Shown: positions 18,115-26,503 of the stretch, one piece after another
Numbering within the stretch: the stretch's first letter is position 1
Layout of the letters: each line of letters starts with the position of its first letter
Assembly (NCBI GenBank): GCA_963749365.1
Contig: CAVVME010000003.1
Coordinates: 1,302,001 to 1,366,000, forward strand
Direction: 5' to 3'
DNA: 64,000 nt
Source: WHSW01 sp963749365
GTDB lineage: Bacteria; Actinomycetota; Thermoleophilia; Solirubrobacterales; 70-9
The notes under the pieces: generated by a model
Databases searched by the model: none
Told to the model about the DNA's origin: nothing
What the model saw: the letters and a program-made list of their open reading frames with translations, nothing else
Program-made: the position numbers and the translations under genes

Positions 18115-18593
18115 GGCGTCGTCTCCCGGGAAGCGGCGGGCGGGGAGGGCGCGGTCGGCTCCTTGGCCACCGGCGTGGTCGAGGCCTCGAGCGTCTGTTT
18201 GATCCGCCTGCCCTCCTCGATCGCGAGGTCGGGGGTCGGCGGGGAGCCGGCCTGGACCGCCCGGTATGCGATCAGGCCCGCGATCGCCGCGACGATGAAG
18301 AAGACGACCGCCTCGATCAGGAAGCCGAGCCAGAAGTGATCACCGAAGAACAGGTCGTTGAGCAGCCAGGCGATCGAGTGCATCAACAGGATCAGGCCGA
18401 GGAACGCGAACGTGCCCGCGGCGAGCCCGACCGCGCCGCCGCGGAGCAAGGACTGGACCTTCTCGGTGACCTCGGCCTTCGCCAGCTCGACCTCCTCGCG
18501 GACCAGGGTCGAGACCCGCTCGGAGAGGTCGAAGACCATCTCGCCGACCGAGCGATCCTCCTCCGGGGGGCCGGCTGGCGGCTGATAGCTCAT
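18111..18593 (-). CDS. Putative Actinobacterial Holin-X family protein
   Basis: A 160-residue protein with an N-terminal amphipathic helix (VGEMVFDLSERVSTLVREEVELAKAEV) and two long hydrophobic helices (GAVGLAAGTFAFLGLILLMH and FLIEAVVFFIVAAIAGLIAY), then a Pro/Ala/Thr-rich tail. This is the Holin-X pattern. In non-phage loci such proteins are membrane components of unknown role, and there are no phage genes here. Both ends overlap neighbours by ATGA. Confidence 0.82.
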   Translation of the reverse strand: MSYQPPAGPPEEDRSVGEMVFDLSERVSTLVREEVELAKAEVTEKVQSLLRGGAVGLAAGTFAFLGLILLMHSIAWLLNDLFFGDHFWLGFLIEAVVFFIVAAIAGLIAYRAVQAGSPPTPDLAIEEGRRIKQTLEASTTPVAKEPTAPSPPAASRETTP

Positions 18594-18724
18594 TCCGGTG
18601 GATCCTCCCCGAAGACGCGTCGCCAGATCAACGCCGAAACACGCATTGCGAGGATGCTTGCGAGCGCGCCGCTGCCGGCCACCAGCCCGGTCCACATCAG
18701 GCGCTTGACGATCTCGTTCTCCAT
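18590..18724 (-). CDS. 44-residue membrane microprotein (DUF4235-like)
   Basis: A very short gene starting at ATG 18724 and ending in a TGA that overlaps the Holin-X start (ATGA). The peptide begins MENEIVKRLMWTGLVAGSG and has one hydrophobic helix followed by ALIWRRVFGEDPP. The pattern of a helix followed by W-R-x-V/A-x-G-E-x-P-P resembles the start of DUF4235 proteins, which sit beside DUF3618/Holin-X genes in actinobacteria. Overlap with the next start and the hydrophobic composition make it a credible gene despite its length. Confidence 0.7.
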   Translation of the reverse strand: MENEIVKRLMWTGLVAGSGALASILAMRVSALIWRRVFGEDPPE

Positions 18725-18769
18725 CGGTCGGGCCCTCGGTTCGGGGCTACCCCCGAGATCGGGAGTAAA

Positions 18770-19396
18770 TCACCCGGCGCTGTCGCCGTTCGCGGCGCCT
18801 CGCTCGAGCCCGCCACAGATTGTGTCGACGACCATCTCGCGGGCGCGGTCGAAGTCCTCCTCGCCGCCGGGAATCAGCTCGAACACCCAGCCGGAGAGGA
18901 GCTGCTCGATCGCGCCGTAGAACCACATCGAGGCGAACAGCGGGTCGACGTCGGCGCGGAAGTCGCCCGCCCGCTGCGCGTCGCGGACGATCTTGGCGAT
19001 CATCTCGTAGGCCTGGTTGATCTCCGGCAGGTGGGTGCGACCGAACGAGTTCGCCGCCCGGGTGACCTCGACGATGATCACCTTCATCAGCTCCGGGTCG
19101 TGGCGGTAGGAGTCGATGATGAAGCCGGCCACGGCGTCGAGCTTCTCGCGGGCAGGGATCGAGCGCCCGTCGACCTCCTCGATCGCGCTCAGCATCAGCG
19201 ACCAGCGCTCGGCGAAGAGCTCGTTGAGGATCTGCTCCTTGGAGTCGAAGTAGTGGTAGACGAGGCCGTAGGCGACCCCCGCCTCGCGGGCGATGTCGGA
19301 GACCCGGCAGGCGTGAAAGCCCTGGCGGGCGAAGACGCGGATCGCCGCGTCGAGGATCTGCCGGCGCCGGTCGACCGGCGGGGCCTTGGCGCTCAT
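18770..19396 (-). CDS. TetR family transcriptional regulator
   Basis: A 208-residue repressor. The N-terminal helix-turn-helix is RRRQILDAAIRVFARQGFHA through VAYGLVYHYFDSKEQILNEL. The C-terminal ligand domain includes VIIVEVTRAANSFGRTHL, similar to TetR repressors of fatty-acid or aromatic catabolism. Its start overlaps the stop of the nitrilase gene (ATGA), and a perfect 16-bp palindrome lies at the operon promoter. Autoregulation is therefore likely. The ligand is unknown. Confidence 0.9.
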   Translation of the reverse strand: MSAKAPPVDRRRQILDAAIRVFARQGFHACRVSDIAREAGVAYGLVYHYFDSKEQILNELFAERWSLMLSAIEEVDGRSIPAREKLDAVAGFIIDSYRHDPELMKVIIVEVTRAANSFGRTHLPEINQAYEMIAKIVRDAQRAGDFRADVDPLFASMWFYGAIEQLLSGWVFELIPGGEEDFDRAREMVVDTICGGLERGAANGDSAG

Positions 19397-20226
19397 CGGA
19401 CCGCCGCGCCCTCCGGCCAGCGGTAGGCCCGGGGCCGGCGGTTGGCGAGCGAGGGCAACGAGTCGCGCACCTCTTCCTGGCGCTCGAGGTCGAGCTCGGC
19501 GACGATCACGTCCTCCTCCTCTCCCGCCCGCGCCAGGACCTCCCCCCAGGGGTCGACGATGAGCGAGTGCCCGTAGGAGTGGTAGTGCGGGGGCGCCTCG
19601 CCGCACTGGTCCGGGGCGACGACGTAGGCCTGGTTCTCGATCGCCCGGGCCCGCACCAGCGGCTCCCAGTGCGCCTGCCCGGTGGTGTGGGTGAACGCCG
19701 CCGGCACGGTCAGCACCCGTGCCCCGCGCAGGGCGAGGATCCGGTAGAGCTCGGGGAAGCGCAGGTCGTAGCAGACGCTGAGCCCGATCTCGACCCCGGC
19801 CGCCTCGCCGGTGACGATCTCCTCGCCCGCCTGCTCGTACTCGGACTCGCGGTAGGCGACGCCGCCGACGTCGACGTCGAACATGTGGATCTTGCGGTAG
19901 ATCGCGATCGCCTCGCCGTCGGGGTCGAACAGAACCGAGGTGTTGAACGGGAGATCGGACCCGCTGACGCGCTCGCTGACGCTGCCGGCGAGCAGGTGGA
20001 TCGCGTGCCGACGGGCCCAGCCACGGGCAGCGTCGAACGACCGCCCGTCCTCGAGCTGCTCGGCGCCGGCGACGATCTCCTCGCCCCGCCCGAGCAGGTT
20101 CCACTTCTCGGGTAGCGCGACGAGCTCGGCGCCCTCGCCCGCGGCGGTGGCGACGAGGCGATCCGCACGTTCGAGGTTGCGGTCCTTGTCGTTGTCGGCG
20201 TTGAGCTGGATCGCTGCGGCGCGCAA
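19393..20226 (-). CDS. Carbon-nitrogen hydrolase (Nit1/Nit2-like amidase)
   Basis: A 277-residue nitrilase-superfamily enzyme with the catalytic triad: Glu in ELVALPEKWN, Lys in IAIYRKIHMFDVDV, and Cys in IGLSVCYDLRFPELYR. Nit1/Nit2 members hydrolyse omega-amides such as deaminated glutathione, and the RFPELYR context fits that branch. The start is TTG at 20226, supported by GAGGAG about 11-16 bases upstream. It shares its transcript with the TetR gene behind it. Confidence 0.85.
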   Translation of the reverse strand: MRAAAIQLNADNDKDRNLERADRLVATAAGEGAELVALPEKWNLLGRGEEIVAGAEQLEDGRSFDAARGWARRHAIHLLAGSVSERVSGSDLPFNTSVLFDPDGEAIAIYRKIHMFDVDVGGVAYRESEYEQAGEEIVTGEAAGVEIGLSVCYDLRFPELYRILALRGARVLTVPAAFTHTTGQAHWEPLVRARAIENQAYVVAPDQCGEAPPHYHSYGHSLIVDPWGEVLARAGEEEDVIVAELDLERQEEVRDSLPSLANRRPRAYRWPEGAAVR

Positions 20227-20250
20227 GCGGGGCCCCTCTCCTCGGCACCG

Positions 20251-20270
20251 TTGACTGATCAGTCAATCTA
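20251..20270. promoter_or_regulatory. Palindromic TetR operator and -10 box of the nitrilase-tetR operon
   Basis: TTGACTGATCAGTCAA (20251-20266) is a perfect 16-bp palindrome. On the minus strand TAGATT (20270-20265) overlaps its edge, so a bound repressor would cover the transcription start of the nitrilase-tetR operon. The site is about 40 bases upstream of the divergent epimerase start and might affect it too. Confidence 0.75.
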
Positions 20271-20306
20271 GCGCAGCCCTCGGTCCGTAGGCAATACTCA
20301 GCGGCT

Positions 20307-21287
20307 GTGAGCGTCCCGGCCACCGCCTTCGTCACCGGCGGCTCCGGCTTCATCGGCGGAGCGCTGGTCGAGCGGCTCGTCGACGCAGGGTGTGAGGTCA
20401 GCGCTTTGGCGCGCTCGGCGAGCTCGGCGGCGTCGGTCGAGCGGCGGGGAGCGCGGGCAGCGCGCGGGGATCTCGACGATCCCGCCTCGCTGACCGCCGC
20501 AGCCGAGGGCTGTGAGGTCGCCTTTCACCTCGCCGCCCATCTCGGCCAGTGGGGGACGTGGGAGGAGTTCGCGCGCGGCAACGTCAGCGGGACCGAGAAC
20601 GCGCTCGCGGCCTGTCGCCGGGCGGGCGTGCGGCGGTTCGTCCACTGCAGCACCGAGGCCGCTCTGATCGCCGGCCGGCCGCTGGTCGGGATCGACGAGA
20701 CGGCGCCGCTGCGCCCCGACTCGAAGGCGCTCTACTGCTCGACCAAGGCGCTGGCGGAGATCCGGGTTCAAGCCGCCGCCGGTCCGGAGCTCGAGACGGT
20801 CATCCTGCGGCCGCGGATGGTCTGGGGGCGGGGGGACACGACCCTGCTCCCCGAGCTCGTCGCCGCGGTCGAGGCGGGCAGGTTCGCCTGGATCGGCGGC
20901 GGGCGGCACCGCACCGACACCACCCACGTCGACAACGTGGTCGAGGGCCTGCTGGTCGCGGCCGAGCGAGGCCGAAGCGGAGAGGCCTACTTCGTCACCG
21001 ATGGCGGGCCGGTGGTCTTTCGCGAGTTCATCTCCGAGCTCCTGGCGACGCAGGGCGTCGAGGCGCCGAATCGCTCGGTCCCGGCGTGGCTCGCCGGCGG
21101 CGGCGCCGCGATCGCGGAGGCGACCTGGCGGCTGCTGCGGCTCGGCGGCGAGCCGCCGCTGACCAGGCTCGCGGTCTGGCTCTCCTCGCAGGAGTGCACG
21201 ATCGAGATCGGCAAGGCGCGCCGCGAGCTCGGGTATGAGCCGGTGATCTCTCGCCAGGCGGGGCTGGCGGCGATCCGGGCCGGCTAG
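20307..21287 (+). CDS. NAD-dependent epimerase/3-beta-HSD-like dehydrogenase
   Basis: A 326-residue extended SDR. AFVTGGSGFIGGALVERL binds the nucleotide, FVHCSTEAALI carries the catalytic Ser/Thr region and LYCSTKALAEIRV the YxxxK pair. HRTDTTHVDNVVEGL is shared with sterol-type 3-beta-hydroxysteroid dehydrogenases. Substrate unknown. The GTG start follows AATACT at eight bases. The stop shares a CTAG tetranucleotide with the stop of the convergent MerR gene. Confidence 0.85.
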   Translation: MSVPATAFVTGGSGFIGGALVERLVDAGCEVSALARSASSAASVERRGARAARGDLDDPASLTAAAEGCEVAFHLAAHLGQWGTWEEFARGNVSGTENALAACRRAGVRRFVHCSTEAALIAGRPLVGIDETAPLRPDSKALYCSTKALAEIRVQAAAGPELETVILRPRMVWGRGDTTLLPELVAAVEAGRFAWIGGGRHRTDTTHVDNVVEGLLVAAERGRSGEAYFVTDGGPVVFREFISELLATQGVEAPNRSVPAWLAGGGAAIAEATWRLLRLGGEPPLTRLAVWLSSQECTIEIGKARRELGYEPVISRQAGLAAIRAG

Positions 21288-21991
21288 CGCCGACCCGATG
21301 GCTGCTCGAGCCGAGCGACGACCAGCTTCGTGTGCAGAGCCCCGATCAGGTCGTTGAGCGGCCCGATCCCGGCCTCGACGATCTCCAGCGCCCGCTCCGG
21401 GTCGAGGTCACCGGCGAGCCGCTCGGTCAGCACCTTGACCTCCTCCTCGACCAGCGGCTCGAGGGCGCGCTTGTAGCGCAAGGTGTCGTAAACGGTGAAG
21501 CCGAGGCTCTCGTCATAGCCACCGGCACGGAACCGCCCGACCGCCTCGATGATCCGCACGTCCGACGGCGAGTAGCCGTCGTCGTCGGGGCTCAGCACGC
21601 CGACCTCGGCCATTCGCTCGAGCACCTCGCCGGGGACCTCGTAGCGCGACTCGACTTCGGCCGTCGGCACCCGCTCGCGCTCGCCGGCGAGCGCTCGGTC
21701 GAGGATCCGGTCCTCGAGCTCGATCATCGCCCGCAGGCGCTCGGGCTCCGCCTCACCGCGCTCGAGCAGGTCGCGGATCACGCGCAGAGGCATGAACCGC
21801 TCCTCCTGTAGCTGCTTGATCAGCCTGATCCGGGCGACGAACTGCGGCGGGTAGTAGGCCATGTTGCGCGACGTCTTCACCGGCTCAGGCAGCAGGCCCT
21901 CGCGCAGGTAGTGGCGCACGGTGGCGACCGGGACGTCGGCCTGCTCGGCGAGCTCCGAGATCTTCAACAGCTCCTGGGCGGGCGCGCTCAT
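21284..21991 (-). CDS. MerR family transcriptional regulator
   Basis: A 235-residue regulator. LKISELAEQADVPVATVRHYLREGLLPEPVKTSRNMAYYP is the winged-helix DNA-binding domain, followed by the dimerisation helix RIRLIKQLQEERFMPLRVIRDLL. The C-terminal part is long and without a recognised ligand motif. It is the last gene of the five-gene acyl-CoA operon, overlapping the upstream stop as ATGA. It may control this operon, as LiuR-type MerR proteins do in other bacteria. That link is inference. Confidence 0.88.
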   Translation of the reverse strand: MSAPAQELLKISELAEQADVPVATVRHYLREGLLPEPVKTSRNMAYYPPQFVARIRLIKQLQEERFMPLRVIRDLLERGEAEPERLRAMIELEDRILDRALAGERERVPTAEVESRYEVPGEVLERMAEVGVLSPDDDGYSPSDVRIIEAVGRFRAGGYDESLGFTVYDTLRYKRALEPLVEEEVKVLTERLAGDLDPERALEIVEAGIGPLNDLIGALHTKLVVARLEQPSGRR

Positions 21992-23226
21992 CCCATGAAC
22001 CTCGCCGTGGTCGGCTCCTCGGCGGGCCCGGCCGCGGCGCCCGAGCTCAGCAGCTCGTCGATCTCCCGCTCGGAGAAGCCGGCCGCGGCGAGCACGTCGG
22101 CGGTGTGCTCGCCGAGCGCCGGCGCCGGCCTCGTCGGATCTCCGGCGGTCCGCGAGAGCTTCACCGGAACGCCGAGCAGGCGCACAGGCCCGATCTCGGG
22201 CTGCTCGAGCTCAACCACCATCTCGCGCTCGCGAACGAGCTCGGAGTCCAGCGCCTGGTCGAGATCGAGCACCGGCTCGATCATCGCGTCGTGCTCGTCG
22301 TTGAACGCGAGCCATTGCTGGCGCGTGCGCTCGCGAAACACCGCGGCGACCTGGGCATGACCCTCTGAGCCCGGGGCAGCGAACTGGTGCTCGAGCAGCT
22401 CGGGATGTCCGGTGGCTTCGCAGAACCGGTGCCAGAACTTCGGCTCGAGAGCGCCGCAGGTGACCCAACCATCGGCGCACTCGTACGGCAGGTAGCAGGC
22501 GATGCCGCCACTCAGCATCCCCCGTCCGCGCTCTGGAAGCTCGCCATCGCAGAGGTACTGCGCGGCGACCATCGCCAGCCAGGAGAGCGCCCCATCGGTC
22601 ATCGAGACGTCGACCAACTGGCCGCGGCCCGAGCGCTCGCGCTCACGCAGCGCCGCCATCACCCCGAAGGCGGCCATCAGTGCGCCGCCGCCGAGATCGG
22701 CGATCTGGCCCGCCGCCTGGATCGGCGGCCCCTCGGGCTCCCCGGTGAGCCCGAGCAGGCCGGTGAGGCCGAGGTAGTTCATGTCGTGACCTGCGCGGCC
22801 GGCGTTCGGCCCGGACTGGCCATAGCCGGTGATCGCGCAGTAGACGATCCCCGGGTTCACCTCCGCCAGTGCCTCGTAACCGCAGCCGAGCCGGTCGAGG
22901 ACCCCGGGGCGAAAGCTCTCGAGGACGACGTCGTACCCGCCGGCGAGCCGCAGGAACGCGGCGCGCCCCGGGTCGGACTTGAGGTCGAGTCGGATCGAGC
23001 GCTTGCCGCGGTTGAGCGCCAGGTAGAGCGCCGAGCGGGTGCCGAGCTGCTGCTGTGAGTCGTCGCCGTAGTACGGCGGCGCCCAGCGGACGTAGTCGCC
23101 CATGCCCGTGTCCTCGACCTTGACCACGTCGGCGCCGAAGTCGGCGAGCAGGAGCGAGCAGAAGCCGCCCGGAAGCAGGCGGGTGAGGTCGAGGACGCGG
23201 ATGTCGCTAAGCGGAAGCTCGCTCAT
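21988..23226 (-). CDS. CaiB/BaiF family CoA-transferase or alpha-methylacyl-CoA racemase
   Basis: A 412-residue class III CoA-transferase fold protein. The start SELPLSDIRVLDLTRLLPGGFCSLLLADFGADVVKVED is the family N-terminus. The active-site region GRAGHDMNYLGLTGLLGL resembles alpha-methylacyl-CoA racemase, in which an Asp in this position acts in racemisation. Racemases make branched acyl-CoAs accessible to beta-oxidation, which suits an operon with an enoyl-CoA hydratase. A transferase role cannot be excluded. The gene overlaps the BKACE stop by 20 bases. Confidence 0.85.
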   Translation of the reverse strand: MSELPLSDIRVLDLTRLLPGGFCSLLLADFGADVVKVEDTGMGDYVRWAPPYYGDDSQQQLGTRSALYLALNRGKRSIRLDLKSDPGRAAFLRLAGGYDVVLESFRPGVLDRLGCGYEALAEVNPGIVYCAITGYGQSGPNAGRAGHDMNYLGLTGLLGLTGEPEGPPIQAAGQIADLGGGALMAAFGVMAALRERERSGRGQLVDVSMTDGALSWLAMVAAQYLCDGELPERGRGMLSGGIACYLPYECADGWVTCGALEPKFWHRFCEATGHPELLEHQFAAPGSEGHAQVAAVFRERTRQQWLAFNDEHDAMIEPVLDLDQALDSELVREREMVVELEQPEIGPVRLLGVPVKLSRTAGDPTRPAPALGEHTADVLAAAGFSEREIDELLSSGAAAGPAEEPTTARFMG

Positions 23227-24106
23227 CGGCACGGGCCGGCACGCCGAGCATCTCTCGGGCCTCGGCCACGGTCGCGGCACGACGGCCGACGTCCTCGGCC
23301 ATCTGGCGCGCCTTGGCGATCAGCTCGCCGTTCGAGCGCGCCATCTCGCCGTTCGGCAGATAGAGGTTGTCCTCGAGCCCGGCGCGCACGTTGCCGCCCA
23401 GGACCAGCGCCGAGCCGAGCAGCTTCCACTGCTCGCGCGAGACGCCGATCACCTGCCACGAGTTGGGCCCCTCGGCGCCGGCGGGGATCTGCTCGGACAT
23501 GAAGGCGACGTTGCGGGCGCTCGGCCTGATCCCCCCGTTGACCCCCATCACCAGCGAGATCTGCAACGGCTCGTCGAGCAGTCCCATGTCGAGCAGCGGG
23601 TCGAGGTTGGCGACGTGGCCGGCGTCGAAGCACTCGTGCTCGGGCTTGATCTGCAGCTCGCGCATCGCGGTCAGGAACTCGATGATCGTGTCGAACGAGT
23701 TCTCGAACACCGCCTTGAAGACGAAGTCCTTGCGCCGGCGCGAGTACTTCGCGTAGTTCATCGAGCTCATGTTGAGCGCCGCGACGTCGGGACGCAGCTC
23801 GCGCAGGTAGGCGATCCGCTTCTCGATCGGCACCCCGATCGCGCCGGTCGAGTAGTTGACGATCACGTCCTCGACCTCGTCCCGGATCGCATCGGTGATC
23901 GCACGGAAGTCCTCGACCTCGTAGCTCGGTGTCCCGTCCGGCGTCCGGGCATGGATGTGGATCTGCGAGGCCCCCTCGTCGACCGCCCGCCGCGCCTCGG
24001 CCGCGTACTCCTCGGGCGTGTACGGGATCGCCGGGCACTGGTCGCGGTTGGCGATCGCGCCGGAGATGCTGCAGCTGAGGATCACGGGGTCGGTGAACAG
24101 GCTCAA
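23207..24106 (-). CDS. BKACE family 3-keto acid cleavage enzyme
   Basis: A 299-residue protein of the DUF849/Kce family, which condenses acetyl-CoA with a beta-keto acid to exchange acyl groups in a Zn-dependent reaction. Metal ligands are in IHIHARTPDG, with further motifs in DVIVNYSTG and VMGVNGGIRPS. The TTG start (24106) overlaps the stop of the carboxyltransferase gene (TTGA). The exact keto acid is not deducible. Confidence 0.87.
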   Translation of the reverse strand: MSLFTDPVILSCSISGAIANRDQCPAIPYTPEEYAAEARRAVDEGASQIHIHARTPDGTPSYEVEDFRAITDAIRDEVEDVIVNYSTGAIGVPIEKRIAYLRELRPDVAALNMSSMNYAKYSRRRKDFVFKAVFENSFDTIIEFLTAMRELQIKPEHECFDAGHVANLDPLLDMGLLDEPLQISLVMGVNGGIRPSARNVAFMSEQIPAGAEGPNSWQVIGVSREQWKLLGSALVLGGNVRAGLEDNLYLPNGEMARSNGELIAKARQMAEDVGRRAATVAEAREMLGVPARADERASA

Positions 24107-25665
24107 ACCGGCATCACCCCGTGCTTGCGCCACGGCCGCTCGACCCGCTTGTCCTTCGCCATCCGCAGCCCGCGGATGATCGTCGGGCGGGTCTCGCGCG
24201 GGTCGATGACGTCGTCGATCATCGCGTTGCGGGCGGCGATGTAGACGTCGATCTGCTCGCGCACGGTGGCCAGCATCGCCTCCCGCGTCGCCTCGGGGTC
24301 GTCGGAGGCCTCGATCGCCGAGCGGCCGATGATGTTGACCGCGCCCTCGGCCCCCATGACCGAGATCTCGGCGCTCGGCCAGGCGACGAGCAGATCGGGC
24401 TCGTACGCCTTGCCGTTCATGACGTAGTAGCCGGCGCCGTAGGCCTTGCGGACCACGACCGTGATCTTCGGCACCGTCGCGCGCGAGATCGCGTACAGCA
24501 TCTTCGCCCCGTGGCGGATGATCCCCGCGTGCTCGACCTTCGACCCGACCATGAAGCCCGGCACGTCCTGGAGGAAGACGAGCGGGATGTTGAAGGCATC
24601 GCAGAGGTTGACGAAGCGGGCGGCCTTGTCGGCCGAGTCGTTCTCGAGGATCCCGCCGAGCTGCTTGGGCTGGTTGGCGACGATCCCGACCGGTTGGCCG
24701 CCGAAGCGCGCGAGGCAGGTGATGATCGTCCTCGCGAAGCGCGGCTTGAGGTCGAAGTACTCGCCGTCGTCGACGATCTCGCCGATCAGCTCGTACATGT
24801 CATACGGCTGGCGTGAGGACTCGGGGACGATCTCGAGCAGCCTCTCCGAGAGCCTCTCCTCGGGGTCCTCGGTCTCGCGGATCGGCGGGCGTTGCTCGCA
24901 GTTGGCGGGGAAGAAGGAGAGGTAGGTCTTGACTGCGGCGATGCATTCCGCGTCGTCGGCCACCTCGAGGTCACCGACGCCCGACTTGCGACAGTGAACC
25001 TTGGCGCCGCCGAGGTCCTCCATCGAGATCTCCTCGCCGGTCACCGCCTTGGTCAGGTGGGGCCCGGCGAGCGCCATCGCGCCCTGACCGACGACCATCG
25101 GGACGAAGTCCGAGAGGCCGGGGATGTACGCCGTGCCGGCCGCGCAGGGTCCCATCATCGCGGCGACCATCGGCACCACGCCCGACATCACCACCTCCTC
25201 GCGGAACAGGTGGCCGGAGCCGGCGAACAGCGAGCCCGTCGCCTCCTGGATTCGGGCGCCAGCCGAGTCGAGCAGCCAGATCAGCGGGATCCGCTTCTGC
25301 AGCGCCAGCTCGCGCAGCCGGGCCATCTTCAGCTCGCCGGTCATCCCCATCGAGCCGGCCATCACGGTGAAGTCGTAGGCGGCGATCGCGCAGGGACGGC
25401 CCTCGACGTCCCCCCAGCCGGTGATCACGCCGTCGGCGGGCGCCTCGCGGCCCTCCATCGAGCGCTGCGAGAAGTGGGGGCCGGCGTGGATTCCGAGCTC
25501 GACGAAGCTGCCGGCGTCGACGAGCAGCTCGATCCGCTCGCGCGCGGTCAGCTTGCCGGCCTCGTGCTGGCGGGCGATCCGCTCCTCGCCGCCGCCGAGC
25601 TTCGCCCGCTCGCGGCGGGCGTGGAGGTCCTCGGTCAGCGCCCTGAGACCCGGCTCGTCGCTCAT
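24103..25665 (-). CDS. Acyl-CoA carboxylase carboxyltransferase (beta) subunit
   Basis: A 520-residue carboxyltransferase with N- and C-terminal crotonase-like halves. IWLLDSAGARIQEATGSLFAG and GMTGELKMARL lie in the N-terminal half; LVFLQDVPGFMVGSKVEHAGI and VVRKAYGAGYYVMNG in the C-terminal half. These oxyanion-hole and CoA motifs fit methylcrotonyl-, propionyl- or geranyl-CoA carboxylase beta subunits. No biotin carboxylase lies in the operon; the only biotin carrier in the window is the orphan at 40738. It starts at ATG 25665, overlapping the enoyl-CoA hydratase stop. Confidence 0.92.
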   Translation of the reverse strand: MSDEPGLRALTEDLHARRERAKLGGGEERIARQHEAGKLTARERIELLVDAGSFVELGIHAGPHFSQRSMEGREAPADGVITGWGDVEGRPCAIAAYDFTVMAGSMGMTGELKMARLRELALQKRIPLIWLLDSAGARIQEATGSLFAGSGHLFREEVVMSGVVPMVAAMMGPCAAGTAYIPGLSDFVPMVVGQGAMALAGPHLTKAVTGEEISMEDLGGAKVHCRKSGVGDLEVADDAECIAAVKTYLSFFPANCEQRPPIRETEDPEERLSERLLEIVPESSRQPYDMYELIGEIVDDGEYFDLKPRFARTIITCLARFGGQPVGIVANQPKQLGGILENDSADKAARFVNLCDAFNIPLVFLQDVPGFMVGSKVEHAGIIRHGAKMLYAISRATVPKITVVVRKAYGAGYYVMNGKAYEPDLLVAWPSAEISVMGAEGAVNIIGRSAIEASDDPEATREAMLATVREQIDVYIAARNAMIDDVIDPRETRPTIIRGLRMAKDKRVERPWRKHGVMPV

Positions 25666-26447
25666 CTGCCCTTCCACTGCGGCTCGCGCTTCTCGAAGAA
25701 CGCGGTCACGCCCTCGATCGCGTCCTCGGTCGAGAGCTCGATCGTCAGCTGCGAGCGCAGATAGTCGAGCGCGTCGGCGAGCGGCATGTCCATCTGGCGC
25801 CAGATCGCGTCCTTGCCGAGTCGCATCACCAGCGGCGACTTCGAGGCCAGCTTTAGCGCCCAGTCGGTGACCGCGTCGTCGAACTGATCAGCGGCGACGA
25901 CCTTGTTCACGATCCCCGCCTCCCGCGCCTCGGCGGCCGTCATCCGCTCGCCGAGGAGCAGCAGCTCGGTCGTCTTCTTGCGCGGCACGTTGCGGTAGAT
26001 CAGCGCCATGATCATGAATGGGAACAGGCCGACGTTGATCTCCGGGGTCCCGAACCCGGCCGTCTCCTTGGCGACGATCAGATCGCAGGCGAGCGCGATC
26101 CCGAGCGCCCCGGCGAGCACGTGTCCGTTGGCGGCGACGATCGACGGCTTGCCGAGCTCGCCGAGCTCGACGAAGACCTCGGGGAAGGCGCCGGTGCCAA
26201 AGAACTTGTGCGCGGTCGGCACGTCGGCCGCGAACCCGCCCAGGTTGCCGCCGGCCGAGAACACCTTCTCGTGCGAGGAGGTGAGGACGACGACCCGCAC
26301 CGCGTCGTCGGCCTTCGCCGCGCGCAGCGCCTCGAGCAGCTCGGCGAGCAGCTGATCGGAGAGCGCGTTGCGCGTCTCGGGGTCGTCGAGGGTGATCGTC
26401 GCGATCCCGGTCTCGGCCACGGCGTATCCGATCTTCTCCAGCTTCAT
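25662..26447 (-). CDS. Enoyl-CoA hydratase/isomerase family protein
   Basis: A 261-residue crotonase. SAGGNLGGFA is the first oxyanion-hole motif, and GHVLAGALGIALACDLIVAKE the second. The position of the usual second catalytic Glu reads TPEINVGLFP, so that residue is retained. It leads a five-gene operon whose members all overlap. The ATG at 26447 has AATACT seven bases upstream, so the message is probably leaderless, and both lie inside a palindromic operator shared with the divergent acyl-CoA dehydrogenase. Confidence 0.9.
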   Translation of the reverse strand: MKLEKIGYAVAETGIATITLDDPETRNALSDQLLAELLEALRAAKADDAVRVVVLTSSHEKVFSAGGNLGGFAADVPTAHKFFGTGAFPEVFVELGELGKPSIVAANGHVLAGALGIALACDLIVAKETAGFGTPEINVGLFPFMIMALIYRNVPRKKTTELLLLGERMTAAEAREAGIVNKVVAADQFDDAVTDWALKLASKSPLVMRLGKDAIWRQMDMPLADALDYLRSQLTIELSTEDAIEGVTAFFEKREPQWKGR

Positions 26448-26478
26448 AGTAGAAAGTATTACTATACACTTTCCACTA
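26447..26478. promoter_or_regulatory. AT-rich palindromic operator between divergent acyl-CoA genes
   Basis: A 32-bp imperfect palindrome centred at 26462/26463, with half-sites TAGTAGAAAGTAT and TAGTGGAAAGTGT (12 of 16 paired positions match). It is strikingly AT-rich here. It spans the -10 box and reaches the start codon of the enoyl-CoA hydratase, and lies just upstream of the acyl-CoA dehydrogenase. It should therefore repress the minus-strand operon and may affect both. The regulator is unknown; the operon's MerR or a TetR in trans are candidates. Confidence 0.7.
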
Positions 26479-26503
26479 CCCGCCCCGAACGAGGAGTCCC
26501 AAA

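Noticed and set aside
18111..18593. Holin-X gene as sign of a prophage
   Set aside because: No capsid, tail, integrase or lysin genes; Holin-X with DUF3618 is a chromosomal envelope operon in actinobacteria.
20760..20780. GGTTCAA-type sequence as a tRNA T-arm
   Set aside because: It lies inside the epimerase coding sequence and no acceptor or anticodon stem can be built; the same holds at 55980.
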